Shown here piece after piece: positions 52,516 through 61,777 of a stretch of 64,000 bases of DNA (positions within the stretch are counted from its first letter, which is position 1; each line of letters begins with the position of its first letter). The position numbers were made by a program, and so were the translations under genes. Source of the stretch: UBA11475 sp902486425 (lineage in GTDB: Bacteria; Bacillota; Clostridia; Christensenellales; Borkfalkiaceae). The notes below the pieces were generated by a model that worked only from the letters and a program-made list of their open reading frames with translations, was not told the DNA's origin and ran no database searches. Location of the stretch: positions 1 through 64,000 of the forward strand of contig CABTOK010000009.1 of assembly GCA_902486425.1 (NCBI GenBank), given 5' to 3'.

Positions 52516-53295
52516 ATGATTCTTACGGCAGATTATCATACACATACGACTTACAGCCACGGCAAAGGCAGCGTTATGGACAATGCCGAAGCCGCAAAAA
52601 AAGCAGGACTTAAGGAGATTGCAATAAGCGACCACGGGTTCGGACAGCTCGCTTTCGGATTGAAAAAGAAGGATCTCGACTCGCTTATAAAAGACTGCAA
52701 AAACGCGACCGAAGTAACGGGAGTTAAGACTCTCGTCGGAATTGAATCGAACTTTTTGTCGGACGGCGGCAAATGCGACTTAATAGAAGATTTATATGAT
52801 AAATTCGACGTGTTTTTAGCGGGCGCGCATAAGTTCGTCGCGTACAAAACGGGTACGTTCTTCAAATATTTCGTACCGACTTTATTTGACGGAACATTTA
52901 AAATAAAGCCTTCGAAAGGTCTTATAAAAGAAACGACCGGAATGTATATAAACGTTATAAAGAACAATCCAGTGGACGCAATAACGCACCTTAACTTCTG
53001 CTGTTTTGCCGACGCATACGAAGTGGCGAAAGCAGCCGCCGATTACGGCACTTATATTGAAATAAACGCTAAAAAAATCCATTTATCGGAAGAAGAACTC
53101 GAAAAGATTTTAAAAACAGACGCAAGATTTATTCTCTCTTCGGACGCGCACACGCCTGGCAGAGTGGGAGAAGTAAGTCTTGCTCTTAAAGTAGCCGAAG
53201 CCGCCGGCGTACCTGCGGACAGAATAGACAACGTCGACGGAAGAACTCCGAACTTCAGATTCGCTGCTTTCAAGAGTGCGGCGGGCAGATCTTAA
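52516..53295 (+). CDS. PHP-domain phosphoesterase-like protein
   Basis: A 259-residue PHP-domain protein of the YcdX group. Metal ligands are visible in DYHTHTTYSHG (residues 6 on), ISDHG, GIESN, and SSDAHTPGRVG near the end. The substrate is unknown; homologues are phosphatases or phosphoesterases. This gene is regularly placed between murB and the rapZ-yvcK-whiA genes in Clostridia. Start one base after murB, so translation is probably coupled. Confidence 0.9.
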   Translation: MILTADYHTHTTYSHGKGSVMDNAEAAKKAGLKEIAISDHGFGQLAFGLKKKDLDSLIKDCKNATEVTGVKTLVGIESNFLSDGGKCDLIEDLYDKFDVFLAGAHKFVAYKTGTFFKYFVPTLFDGTFKIKPSKGLIKETTGMYINVIKNNPVDAITHLNFCCFADAYEVAKAAADYGTYIEINAKKIHLSEEELEKILKTDARFILSSDAHTPGRVGEVSLALKVAEAAGVPADRIDNVDGRTPNFRFAAFKSAAGRS

Positions 53296-53328
53296 AAAAA
53301 TCCGGACAAGCAATCAAGGCGGAAAATT

Positions 53329-54270
53329 ATGAATTTTACCGAAACAATAAAAGACGAAATAATTAAAAAAAATTCCGGGCAAAAGTGCTGCAAAAAGGCG
53401 TTTTTGGCGGGTTTTATAAGATCAACGGGTTCGATAGTGAGATCGGGCGGGAATTACGGTTTCATGTGTTCGACCGAAACACCTTCCGCCGCGGAATACG
53501 CCGCAAGGCTTATAAAAGCTCTGTATGGTTACGAAGGGGCGGAAATTTTCGCATCCGAAGACAAGCTCAACAAAAAAACGAGAGTCGATCTCGAATGTAT
53601 AGGAGATAAACCCGTCGAAATACTTTTCGATCTCGGAATAATCGCTTACGACGAAGAAGGAGCTTTCGAATTAAGGCTCAAATCTAACAGAGAGCTTCTG
53701 AAAAAAGAATGTTGCAAAAAAGCGTTTATAAAGGGAATGTTTTTAGGAAGCGGTCACTGCACCGTACCTAATAATTCTTCCGCTACGGGCTATCATCTCG
53801 AAGTCGTGTTCACTCACAACGTACCTGCATCGGATTTTGCGGAATATCTGGCGGAGTTCGGTATAATCGCAAAGACCATCGTAAGAAGAAGGTCTGTTGT
53901 CGTCTACATAAAGAGCGCGGAAGAAATCTCGGACTTTTTAGCGCTTATAGGTTGTCCTTCGGCGGTTCTCAAGCTTACCGAAAAGGTTGTCGAAAAGCAG
54001 CTTAATAACCGTATAAACCGTCAGAAGAATTGCGATCTCGCGAACGTAAACAAGCAGGTCGAAGCGCTTGAAAAATATTCGCAGGCGATAAACTTAATTG
54101 CGTCTACCGTGGGGCTGTTTTCGCTCTCGGAGGAATTGCGTTCGGCGGCGGAAGCCAGAATAAATTATCCGGACGATACGCTTTCGGAACTTGCCGAAAG
54201 GCTTAACGTATCGAAGAGCTGTTTAAACCACAGGTTGAGACGTCTCGTGGCGATTGCGGATGAATTATAA
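53329..54270 (+). CDS. whiA: DNA-binding protein WhiA
   Basis: WhiA has a homing-endonuclease-like (LAGLIDADG) N-terminal domain without nuclease activity and a C-terminal helix-turn-helix. In Firmicutes it affects cell division and chromosome segregation. Visible are KKAFLAGFIRSTGSI (residue 21 on), KKAFIKGMFLGSGHCT and the C-terminal LSELAERLNVSKSCLNHRLRRL. The 313-residue length is normal. Last gene of the murB operon. Confidence 0.95.
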   Translation: MNFTETIKDEIIKKNSGQKCCKKAFLAGFIRSTGSIVRSGGNYGFMCSTETPSAAEYAARLIKALYGYEGAEIFASEDKLNKKTRVDLECIGDKPVEILFDLGIIAYDEEGAFELRLKSNRELLKKECCKKAFIKGMFLGSGHCTVPNNSSATGYHLEVVFTHNVPASDFAEYLAEFGIIAKTIVRRRSVVVYIKSAEEISDFLALIGCPSAVLKLTEKVVEKQLNNRINRQKNCDLANVNKQVEALEKYSQAINLIASTVGLFSLSEELRSAAEARINYPDDTLSELAERLNVSKSCLNHRLRRLVAIADEL

Positions 54271-54272
54271 TA

Positions 54273-54296
54273 AACCTGTGTTTCCGGAACATAACC
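54273..54296 (+). repeat. 24-nt ACCTGT motif, copy 7
   Basis: AACCTGTGTTTCCGGAACAT then AACC, starting two bases after the whiA stop. It is followed by AAAATATAAAAT and a second partial form (TGTATCGGCGAAACACTG near 54339). The gap to dnaE is 156 nt and otherwise empty. Confidence 0.5.
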
Positions 54297-54426
54297 AAAA
54301 TATAAAATTATCCGTTCCGGAGCGATAGCATCATATCGCATGTATCGGCGAAACACTGCCATACATAGGGCGTACACAATGTTTTTCCGTCGGGAAACGT
54401 TACCATATTTATCAAAGGAAGAAAAA

Positions 54427-57400
54427 ATGTCTGATTTCGTTCACTTACATCTGCATACCGAATACAGTCTTTTAGACGGCGCGGTAAGAATAAAAAAGAT
54501 TTTCGGAGAATGCAAAAAAAGGGGTATGGATACCGTCGCGATAACCGACCACGGCAACATGTTCGGCACGCTTAAATTTGCCGAAGCCGCAAAGCAAGCC
54601 GGTATAAAGGCGATAATCGGTTGCGAAATGTATATCTGCGACGATTATAAAGATAAAACCGGAAAGCAGAATTACGACCACATAATTCTTCTTTGCAAAA
54701 ATAAAACGGGCTATAAAAACCTTATAAAACTTGATTCGATAGCTTACGTAGACGGATTTTACTATAAACCGAGAATAGATTATAAAACTCTCGCCGAACA
54801 CAGCGAAGGTCTTATATGTCTTTCGGCGTGTCTTGCGGGCAGAGTGCAGAAGCGTCTCGTGCAGAACGATTACGAAGGAGCGAAGGAAACAGCTCTCTTT
54901 TTAAAAAGCGTGTTTAAGGACGACTTTTATCTTGAGATTCAGGACCACGGACTTGCCGATCAGAAGAGAATAAACCCGAGTCTTATAAGGCTTTCGAAGG
55001 AAACGGGTATTCCGATAGTCGCAACGAACGACGTGCATTATCTCAACAAAGAAGACGCCGAAATGCAGGACGTTATCATGTGCATTTCGATGAAAACGAC
55101 AATCGACGATCCGAACAGACTTAAAATGGAAGCGAGCGAAAGCTATCTTAAAACTCCAGAAGAGATGAAGGAACTTTTTTCATATCTTCCGGAAGCCATC
55201 GAAAACACCGTAAAAATCGCGGATAAAGTTACCGAAGAAGTTTTTCCTTTGGACGATAAGGGCGTTCCGATAAAAGACTGGTCGCTTATCCCGAAGTATT
55301 ATCCCGAAAACGGTCAGACGCCGAAAGAATATCTTTTCGATCTCGCGACAAAAGGACTTCACAAAAGATATAAAGAAATAACCAAAGAAATTCAGGACAG
55401 ATTCGATTACGAATTCGATGTTATAAGTTCGATGGGCTTCTGCGACTACTATCTGATCGTATGGGACTTTATCAACTATGCCAAAAGCGTCGGCATCCCC
55501 GTCGGCGCGGGGAGAGGGTCGGGCGTTTCGAGCATCATAGCGTATTCTATCGGTATAACCGACGTGGAACCTTTAAGGTATCAGCTCATTTTCGAAAGAT
55601 TTTTGAACAGAGAACGTGTATCCATGCCGGACTTCGACGTAGATATTTCGGATGCGAGAAGAGGCGAAGTAGTAGAATACGTAAGACACAAGTACGGCTT
55701 CGACAAAGTCGCGCAGATAGTAACCTTCGGTACGCTCGCTTCGAAGCAGGCTATAAAAGACGTCGCGAGAGTTTACCGCATACCTTACGCTGACAGCGAT
55801 AAAATAACCAAGCTTATGGACGGAAAGTCCACCATAAAGCAGTCGCTCGGAATGGAAAATTTACCGGACGGCACCTATGTGGGCGTTCAGGATCTAATAG
55901 ATATTTACAATTCCGATCCGCAGCTTAAAAAGATTATAGACATGGCTGTAAAGGTCGAAGGCTTGCCGAGAAACACTTCCATGCACGCCGCCGGCGTAGT
56001 TATATGCGAAAAGCCTATTATGAACAACGTTCCGCTTCAGCGTAACGGCGACGACGTCACGACGCAGTTCGACATGATCGAAGTCGAATCTCTCGGCATG
56101 CTCAAGATGGACTTTTTGGGGCTCCGTACTCTTACCGACGTTCAGGACGCATGCAAATACGTTAAAGAAGACTTCGGCAAAGATCTCGACTTCCACGAAA
56201 TAGGTTACGAAGATCAGGGCGCGTACGAACTCATCGGTTCCGGCCTTACCGACGCCGTGTTCCAGCTTGAAAGTCCGGGCATGAAAAAGTTCATGAAGGA
56301 ACTTAAACCGACCACCTTCGAAGATATCATAGCGGGTATTTCGCTTTATCGTCCCGGTCCTATGGATTCCATACCGCAGTATATAAGGAACAAGCATCAT
56401 CCGGAAGACATAGTTTACGACCACCCGATGATGGAACCCATACTTAAAAACAGTTACGGCGTTCTTATTTATCAGGAACAGGTTATGCAGGTTTGTCAGC
56501 AGCTCGGCGGATTTACTTTAGGTCACGCGGACATCGTTCGTAAGGCAATGGGTAAAAAGAAAATAAAGATAATGGACGAGCAGGAAGAAATTTTTATCCA
56601 CGGAGGTATAAACGAACACACCGGTCTCCCCGTAGAAGGCGCGGTCAAACGCGGCGTCCCCGAAGACGTAGCGTTCAAAATTTACGAGGGCATGAAGCCT
56701 TTCGCCAGATATGCGTTCAACAAGTCGCACGCCGCGGCTTATGCGGTGCTTGCGTACGAAACGGCATATCTTAAAAAATATTATCCAACGCAGTTCATGA
56801 CGTCCATTCTGAACAACAGAATAGATAAGTCGGACGAAATTTCAAAATATCTCGCTTACTTAAAATCGATTGGAACGAAAGTATATCAGCCGGACATAAA
56901 CCTTTCGAAGGCTTATTACCACACCGAAGGCAACGGTATACGAATAGGTCTCGTTTCGCTTAAGAATATCGGTATAAACGTAATAAACGATATAGTAAAC
57001 GAAAGAGATGCAAACGGCAAGTACACGTCGTTCGAAGATTTTATTTCGCGCTGTGCGGACTTCGGAATGAACAAGCGTATGATCGAAAACCTGATTTACG
57101 CCGGCGCTTTCGACTGCTTCGGCGTGAAAAGATCGCAGCTTATCGCGGTATATTCGGGATTTACCGATAAAATCATTGAAAGAAACAAGAAAAAGGCTTC
57201 CGCGCAGATGTCGATTTTCGGAACGCTCATAAAAGACGACGATCTTTATAAGCTCGAATATCCCGACATACCGGAATACGATTCGAAGTATAAACTTCAG
57301 AAAGAAAAGGAAGTTATAGGCGAATATATAACGGGACATCCGCTCGCGGATTTTTCGGAACAGTTTTCAAAATACAAGTTCGACACGAGGCAGCTCACCT

Positions 57401-57951
57401 ATTACGACGAAGACGAAAACGGTGACAGAACTTACACTGCCGTAAAAGAGGGCGACAGAGTAAGATTCGGCGGGATAATCACCAAGTTCGAAAAGATAGT
57501 TACAAAAAAGAACACGAACATGGGTGTTATGACGGTCGAAGATTTGTACGGTCCTATAGAATGTACTCTCTTTTCGAGAACGTACGAACAGTATAAAAAC
57601 ATCGCGAAGGAAGACGAAGTAGTCGAAATCGGCGGAAGACTCCACATAAAAGACAACAGAGTTTCGGTTAATCTCGACGACCTTAAACTTATAAAGACCG
57701 AAGCGGCGGAAAAAAACGAACCCGTCGATCAGGAATATTTAGGACTTATAATTCCCGATAAAACGCTCGGATATCTCGACAATATTTTAGACGTTTTAAC
57801 TTGTTACGAAGGCGATATTCCCGTATTTATAAGCAAAGAAGGCAAAAAATTCGACGCGAAATGCAGCGTGAGAAAGTGCGACGGGCTTTTAAGCGAACTT
57901 TCGATTTATCTTGACGACGGCGACATAGTTTTCTTCAAAAAGAAAAAATAA
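54427..57951 (+). CDS. dnaE: DNA polymerase III alpha subunit
   Basis: A replicative polymerase of 1174 residues. Firmicutes also have PolC; DnaE extends primers on the lagging strand. Order of domains: PHP (HLHLHTEYSLLDGAVRI, residue 4 on), palm with catalytic MPDFDVDIS (about residue 400), fingers, tandem helix-hairpin-helix and a C-terminal OB fold (VRFGGIITKFEKIVTKK, about residue 1015). The start at 54427 follows AAAGGAAG; the frame extending to 54340 crosses noncoding sequence. No C-terminal tau-binding extension is obvious. Confidence 0.97.
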   Translation: MSDFVHLHLHTEYSLLDGAVRIKKIFGECKKRGMDTVAITDHGNMFGTLKFAEAAKQAGIKAIIGCEMYICDDYKDKTGKQNYDHIILLCKNKTGYKNLIKLDSIAYVDGFYYKPRIDYKTLAEHSEGLICLSACLAGRVQKRLVQNDYEGAKETALFLKSVFKDDFYLEIQDHGLADQKRINPSLIRLSKETGIPIVATNDVHYLNKEDAEMQDVIMCISMKTTIDDPNRLKMEASESYLKTPEEMKELFSYLPEAIENTVKIADKVTEEVFPLDDKGVPIKDWSLIPKYYPENGQTPKEYLFDLATKGLHKRYKEITKEIQDRFDYEFDVISSMGFCDYYLIVWDFINYAKSVGIPVGAGRGSGVSSIIAYSIGITDVEPLRYQLIFERFLNRERVSMPDFDVDISDARRGEVVEYVRHKYGFDKVAQIVTFGTLASKQAIKDVARVYRIPYADSDKITKLMDGKSTIKQSLGMENLPDGTYVGVQDLIDIYNSDPQLKKIIDMAVKVEGLPRNTSMHAAGVVICEKPIMNNVPLQRNGDDVTTQFDMIEVESLGMLKMDFLGLRTLTDVQDACKYVKEDFGKDLDFHEIGYEDQGAYELIGSGLTDAVFQLESPGMKKFMKELKPTTFEDIIAGISLYRPGPMDSIPQYIRNKHHPEDIVYDHPMMEPILKNSYGVLIYQEQVMQVCQQLGGFTLGHADIVRKAMGKKKIKIMDEQEEIFIHGGINEHTGLPVEGAVKRGVPEDVAFKIYEGMKPFARYAFNKSHAAAYAVLAYETAYLKKYYPTQFMTSILNNRIDKSDEISKYLAYLKSIGTKVYQPDINLSKAYYHTEGNGIRIGLVSLKNIGINVINDIVNERDANGKYTSFEDFISRCADFGMNKRMIENLIYAGAFDCFGVKRSQLIAVYSGFTDKIIERNKKKASAQMSIFGTLIKDDDLYKLEYPDIPEYDSKYKLQKEKEVIGEYITGHPLADFSEQFSKYKFDTRQLTYYDEDENGDRTYTAVKEGDRVRFGGIITKFEKIVTKKNTNMGVMTVEDLYGPIECTLFSRTYEQYKNIAKEDEVVEIGGRLHIKDNRVSVNLDDLKLIKTEAAEKNEPVDQEYLGLIIPDKTLGYLDNILDVLTCYEGDIPVFISKEGKKFDAKCSVRKCDGLLSELSIYLDDGDIVFFKKKK

Positions 57952-57971
57952 CTTAAGAATATAAAAAATCG

Positions 57972-58000
57972 TTGTATTTTTAAAGTTTTTTTGCTAAAAT
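57972..58000 (+). promoter_or_regulatory. Promoter of pfkA
   Basis: TTGTAT (57972-57977), 17 nt, TAAAAT (57995-58000). A 170-nt leader follows with several weak inverted repeats and no recognised riboswitch, ending in AAGGAGG. Confidence 0.55.
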
Positions 58001-58178
58001 ATACGTAAAAGAGCCGTATAAAAGATTTGAGTTTTTATAAAGAACGGTTATTTTTAAAAGTTATTACGGTTTTTGCGGCAATTCTGCAATAAACCGATTC
58101 ATAAAATCATTTAAGATTCGGACGGCGGATAAAATCCCGCTTCCTAAAAAATCGGGTACTTTCAAGGAGGTATCTAGC

Positions 58179-59144
58179 ATGAAAAGAATAGGTATTTTAA
58201 CGAGCGGCGGCGACGCCCCCGGCATGAACGCCGCGATAAGAGCGGCTGTAAGATCGGCGCTTTCTTTCGGGCTCGAAGTTTACGGAATCGAAAGAGGATA
58301 CGAAGGTCTTATTCACGGTCAGATCGAAAGACTCGAAAGTCGCTCTGTTTCCGATATGATTCAGCGCGGCGGCACTTTTTTGAAGACTGCGAGAAGCGAA
58401 GAATTCAAAACGGAAGAAGGTCAGCGTAAAGCTGCGGACGAGCTTGAAGCGTACGGAATAGACGGACTTATCGTAATCGGCGGCGACGGATCATTCCACG
58501 GGGCGAAAATTCTTTCCGAAAAGTTCGGCATAAAGTGTATGGGTATTCCCGGAACCATCGACAACGATCTTGCTTATACCGATTATACTCTTGGCTTCGA
58601 TACGGCGGTGAACACCGTTCTGACGGCTATCAATAATTTAAGAGACACGATGCAGTCGCACGACAGAGTTTCTTTAATAGAAGTTATGGGAAGAAGCTGC
58701 GGCGACATAGCTCTTTATGCGGGCGTAGCCGGCGGCGCGGAATATATTCTTATACCCGAAAAGCCCTACGATCTCGACGAAATCGCAAAATCTTTGATAA
58801 AGAGCAAACTCCGCGGAAAAACTTCCAACATGATAGTTCTTGCGGAAGGCGCTGGTGACAGAGACCAGATAGTAAGCTATCTTATGGAAAAGGCGGGCGT
58901 CGATATAAAGATGACTCACTTAGGTCACGTTCAGCGCGGCGGTTCGCCTACAATGGCGGACAGAATCCTCGCAAGCCGGTTTGCAGTGAGAGCGGTAAAG
59001 GAACTTATGGACGAAAATTCCGTTCCGGCGGCTATCGGCATAAAGGGTAACGAGGTCGTTGCCGTTCCTTTCGAAGAAGTATTCAATACCCCGAAAACTT
59101 TCGACGAAGAACTTTATAACATAGCGCAGATTCTCGGAAAATAA
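58179..59144 (+). CDS. pfkA: ATP-dependent 6-phosphofructokinase
   Basis: Phosphorylates fructose 6-phosphate with ATP, the committed step of glycolysis. The 321 residues match PfkA: LTSGGDAPGMNAAIR at the start, GGDGSFHGA with Gly104 and PGTIDNDL with Gly125, the pair of glycines that marks ATP use. The allosteric-site segment GHVQRGGSPT is present. CAAGGAGG is a strong ribosome site. Followed 100 bp later by a PPi-dependent paralogue. Confidence 0.97.
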   Translation: MKRIGILTSGGDAPGMNAAIRAAVRSALSFGLEVYGIERGYEGLIHGQIERLESRSVSDMIQRGGTFLKTARSEEFKTEEGQRKAADELEAYGIDGLIVIGGDGSFHGAKILSEKFGIKCMGIPGTIDNDLAYTDYTLGFDTAVNTVLTAINNLRDTMQSHDRVSLIEVMGRSCGDIALYAGVAGGAEYILIPEKPYDLDEIAKSLIKSKLRGKTSNMIVLAEGAGDRDQIVSYLMEKAGVDIKMTHLGHVQRGGSPTMADRILASRFAVRAVKELMDENSVPAAIGIKGNEVVAVPFEEVFNTPKTFDEELYNIAQILGK

Positions 59145-59245
59145 TAAAATAAAAGCCGGTTACGGCGTTAAAAAGTTAGTAATTTCCGCAAATATCGCGG
59201 AATTATCATAAAACACTAATAAAAAAGGTTAAAGGAGACTTAATC

Positions 59246-60493
59246 ATGAAAAATCTTAAAGGCGCGTTAATGTTCGCGCAGTCGGGCGGTCCTACTTCAG
59301 TTATCAACGCAAGTGCGGCAGGCGTATTTATCGAAGGTCTTAAATCCGAAGCCGTTACGGCTGTTTACGGCGCGGCTCACGGTATAAAGGGCGTTCTTAA
59401 CGAAGAATTTTACGATATTTCGAAAGAAGATCCGAAAGAACTCGAACTTTTGAAATATACTCCCTCGTCGGCTTTAGGTTCTGTAAGATACAAACTTAAA
59501 GACGCGAAGGTAGACGACACCGATTATAAGAGAATTCTCGAAGTATTCAAAAAATATAACGTTCGTTTCTTCTTCTACAACGGCGGAAACGATTCTATGG
59601 ACACCTGCAACAAGATCTCGAAGTATCTTGCTAAATCCGGCTACGATTGCAACGTAATCGGCGTTCCCAAAACAATCGACAATGACCTTTACGGAACCGA
59701 TCACTGCCCCGGATACGCTTCGGCGGCTAAATACATCGCTACCACCATTATGGAAGTAAATCTCGACGCGAGAGTTTACGACACCCCGATGGTTTGCGTT
59801 ATCGAATGTATGGGCAGAAATGCAGGCTGGCTTACCGCCGCTGCTAAACTCGCTACCTACAAAGGACTCGGCGCGGATCTTATTTATCTTCCCGAAGTTG
59901 ATTTCGATATCGACAAATTCGTTGCGGACGTAAAAGACGTTTGTGCGAAGAAGAACAATAAGTGTATTGCTGTCGTTTCGGAAGGTATCCACAATAAAGA
60001 AGGCAAACTTATCTGCGAAGTTTTGGGCGAAACCGGCGCGAGAGACAGCTTCGGCCACGCTCAGCTCGGCGGCGTTGCTGCGGGACTTGCTAACCTTATC
60101 AAGAACGAAACGGGCTTCAAGACGAGAGGAATCGAACTTTCGCTTATGCAGAGATGCGGCGCTCATTTAGCGTCGAAGACCGACGTCGAAGAAACCTTCA
60201 AAGCGGGCAGAAAGGCTGTTCAGGCTGCGGTTTCCGGCAAGACCGACAAGATGGTTTGCTACGAAAGAAAGGACGGCGATAAATATAAGATCGCTTATAA
60301 ACTTCTTCCGCTTAAACTTGCCGCTAATACCGAAAAGACCGTTCCCCTCGAATGGATAACCGATAACGGAACCAACGTTTCGGACGAATACGTTAAATAC
60401 GCTCTTCCGCTTATTCAGGGCGACGCTAAAGCTCCGCTCGAAGACGGACTTCCGAGATTTGCTAAACTCAAAAAGGTTCTCGTTAAAGAATAA
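59246..60493 (+). CDS. pfp: Pyrophosphate-dependent phosphofructokinase
   Basis: A 415-residue phosphofructokinase that should use pyrophosphate reversibly, saving ATP. The donor-selecting residues are those of PPi enzymes: Asp116 in GGND (113-116) in place of Gly, and Lys142 in PKTIDND in place of Gly. MVCVIECMGRNAGWLTAA is the fructose-phosphate region. The length fits the long clade of PPi-PFKs. AAAGGAG precedes the ATG. It lies in tandem with pfkA, so the cell can choose between donors. Confidence 0.93.
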   Translation: MKNLKGALMFAQSGGPTSVINASAAGVFIEGLKSEAVTAVYGAAHGIKGVLNEEFYDISKEDPKELELLKYTPSSALGSVRYKLKDAKVDDTDYKRILEVFKKYNVRFFFYNGGNDSMDTCNKISKYLAKSGYDCNVIGVPKTIDNDLYGTDHCPGYASAAKYIATTIMEVNLDARVYDTPMVCVIECMGRNAGWLTAAAKLATYKGLGADLIYLPEVDFDIDKFVADVKDVCAKKNNKCIAVVSEGIHNKEGKLICEVLGETGARDSFGHAQLGGVAAGLANLIKNETGFKTRGIELSLMQRCGAHLASKTDVEETFKAGRKAVQAAVSGKTDKMVCYERKDGDKYKIAYKLLPLKLAANTEKTVPLEWITDNGTNVSDEYVKYALPLIQGDAKAPLEDGLPRFAKLKKVLVKE

Positions 60494-60530
60494 TCGGATA
60501 TAGCGAATAAGTCTTATAATAAAATAATTC

Positions 60531-60569
60531 ATAAACCGTTCCTTGAATAAGGGACGGTTTATTTTTTTG
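60531..60569 (+). terminator. Terminator after pfp
   Basis: ATAAACCGTTCC pairs with GGGACGGTTTAT around TTGAATAA (one bulge) and ends in seven T residues. The following 240 nt are AT-rich and contain an isolated ACGGTTCGCCGAAAG, a fragment like the 24-nt motif, and a promoter. Confidence 0.8.
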
Positions 60570-60813
60570 GTATTAAAAATATATGAAGCCGTTTTTTGCT
60601 CATAAAAAATGGCACATATAAAGCAAATTATTTTTATATAAAAGATAGAGACCGTATAAAAAACGGTCGCTTTTTCTCGCAAACGGTTCGCCGAAAGTCT
60701 ATCATAACATAAAAAGAGCTACGATAAAAATATAATATAAAGTTATTTAATTGGTAACATTTTGAATAACAAAACTGCGTCTTAAAAAATCTATTTTTAA
60801 ATCTTAACGCCTA

Positions 60814-60842
60814 TTGAAAAACAAAAAAAATTATGATACAAT
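60814..60842 (+). promoter_or_regulatory. Promoter of the small membrane protein at 60908
   Basis: TTGAAA (60814-60819), 17 nt, TACAAT (60837-60842). Confidence 0.65.
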
Positions 60843-60907
60843 ATCGATAAGCAAGAAAAGACATTATAAAGATATATTTTTTTATTTTAGTATAGGAGGT
60901 TAATCTG

Positions 60908-61423
60908 ATGGAAAAGAAAAATTTTAACCGTGGAACTATGGGCGGCGGCATTGCCAGAATAATTATTGCGTTGGTTGCGGCGATAATTGCCGTTACGGTT
61001 ATCTGTTCCGGTATAAAGTCGTACGATCCTGAAGATAAGTTCGGAACGGTGTTCATGTGTCTGATCGGGGGAATAATGATTGTCGCGTCGATCGGCTTTA
61101 TTTGTAACGGCGTAAAAATGATTCTTGACGGCAAAAAGTCGTTTGAAGTTTCTCGTAAAGGTCACTCAGAGAACGGAAGAATAACAGACTTATCCGAAAC
61201 CGAAGTAACCGAAAATAACAACGGATGCATATCTAATTACACGATATATAACCTGAAGTTTGAATATACGGACGATTCCGGCAACTTGTGCGAAAGTCAG
61301 GAACAGATCAGTCAGAATGTTTACGAAAAGTTACGGCAAATGGCTCTCGTTCCGATTCTTGTATACGGTGAGCGCGCTATATTCGATAAAAAAAGATTCG
61401 ATAACGAAAACAATATAGGCTAA
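60908..61423 (+). CDS. Small two-helix membrane protein, DUF3592-like
   Basis: A 171-residue protein with two transmembrane helices (about 16-38 and 50-75) and a soluble domain of about 90 residues beginning GHSENGRITDLSETEV and continuing NYTIYNLKFEYTDDSGN and VPILVYGERAIFD. The pattern of a tail domain with alternating strands after two helices resembles DUF3592 proteins, which are small, variable and of unknown function. An excellent TAGGAGG ribosome site, own promoter and own terminator make it a real gene. Confidence 0.75.
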   Translation: MEKKNFNRGTMGGGIARIIIALVAAIIAVTVICSGIKSYDPEDKFGTVFMCLIGGIMIVASIGFICNGVKMILDGKKSFEVSRKGHSENGRITDLSETEVTENNNGCISNYTIYNLKFEYTDDSGNLCESQEQISQNVYEKLRQMALVPILVYGERAIFDKKRFDNENNIG

Positions 61424-61470
61424 ACCTGTATTTATTACGAATTTATTTATGATCTTATATTAACAAAATC

Positions 61471-61508
61471 AACTCGTCTGAAACTAAGAACTTCGGACGA
61501 GTTTTTTA
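61471..61508 (+). terminator. Terminator after the DUF3592-like gene
   Basis: A perfect 12-bp stem (AACTCGTCTGAA with TTCGGACGAGTT) with T6 after it. Confidence 0.85.
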
Positions 61509-61620
61509 TTATTTGTCCGCTTATCGGAAATATGTCGTGGAACTAAAAATAAAAAACGGGAAAAGAACGGGGGAGAAGATTTGTTCTTAAAAAAAGACCG
61601 TTCTGCGAAAATTTAAAAGT

Positions 61621-61646
61621 AAAAAACCGACGATTTTATCCGCCGG
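61621..61646 (-). terminator. Terminator of the SD-array RNA
   Basis: On the minus strand CCGGCGG pairs with UCGUCGG (two G-U) around AUAAAA and is followed by U6. It lies about 145 nt beyond the last repeat. Confidence 0.65.
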
Positions 61647-61777
61647 CTGTATAGTTCGAAAGTATTCAGTTGTGCCTGCCGTTTTTGCGTAGCCGACTTT
61701 TACCGCTGTAAGCGAATGAATATCGTTTGTTCCTTTTAAGTAAGTCTTTTACGTTTGAGAGCAGGAGTTAATAGAGT

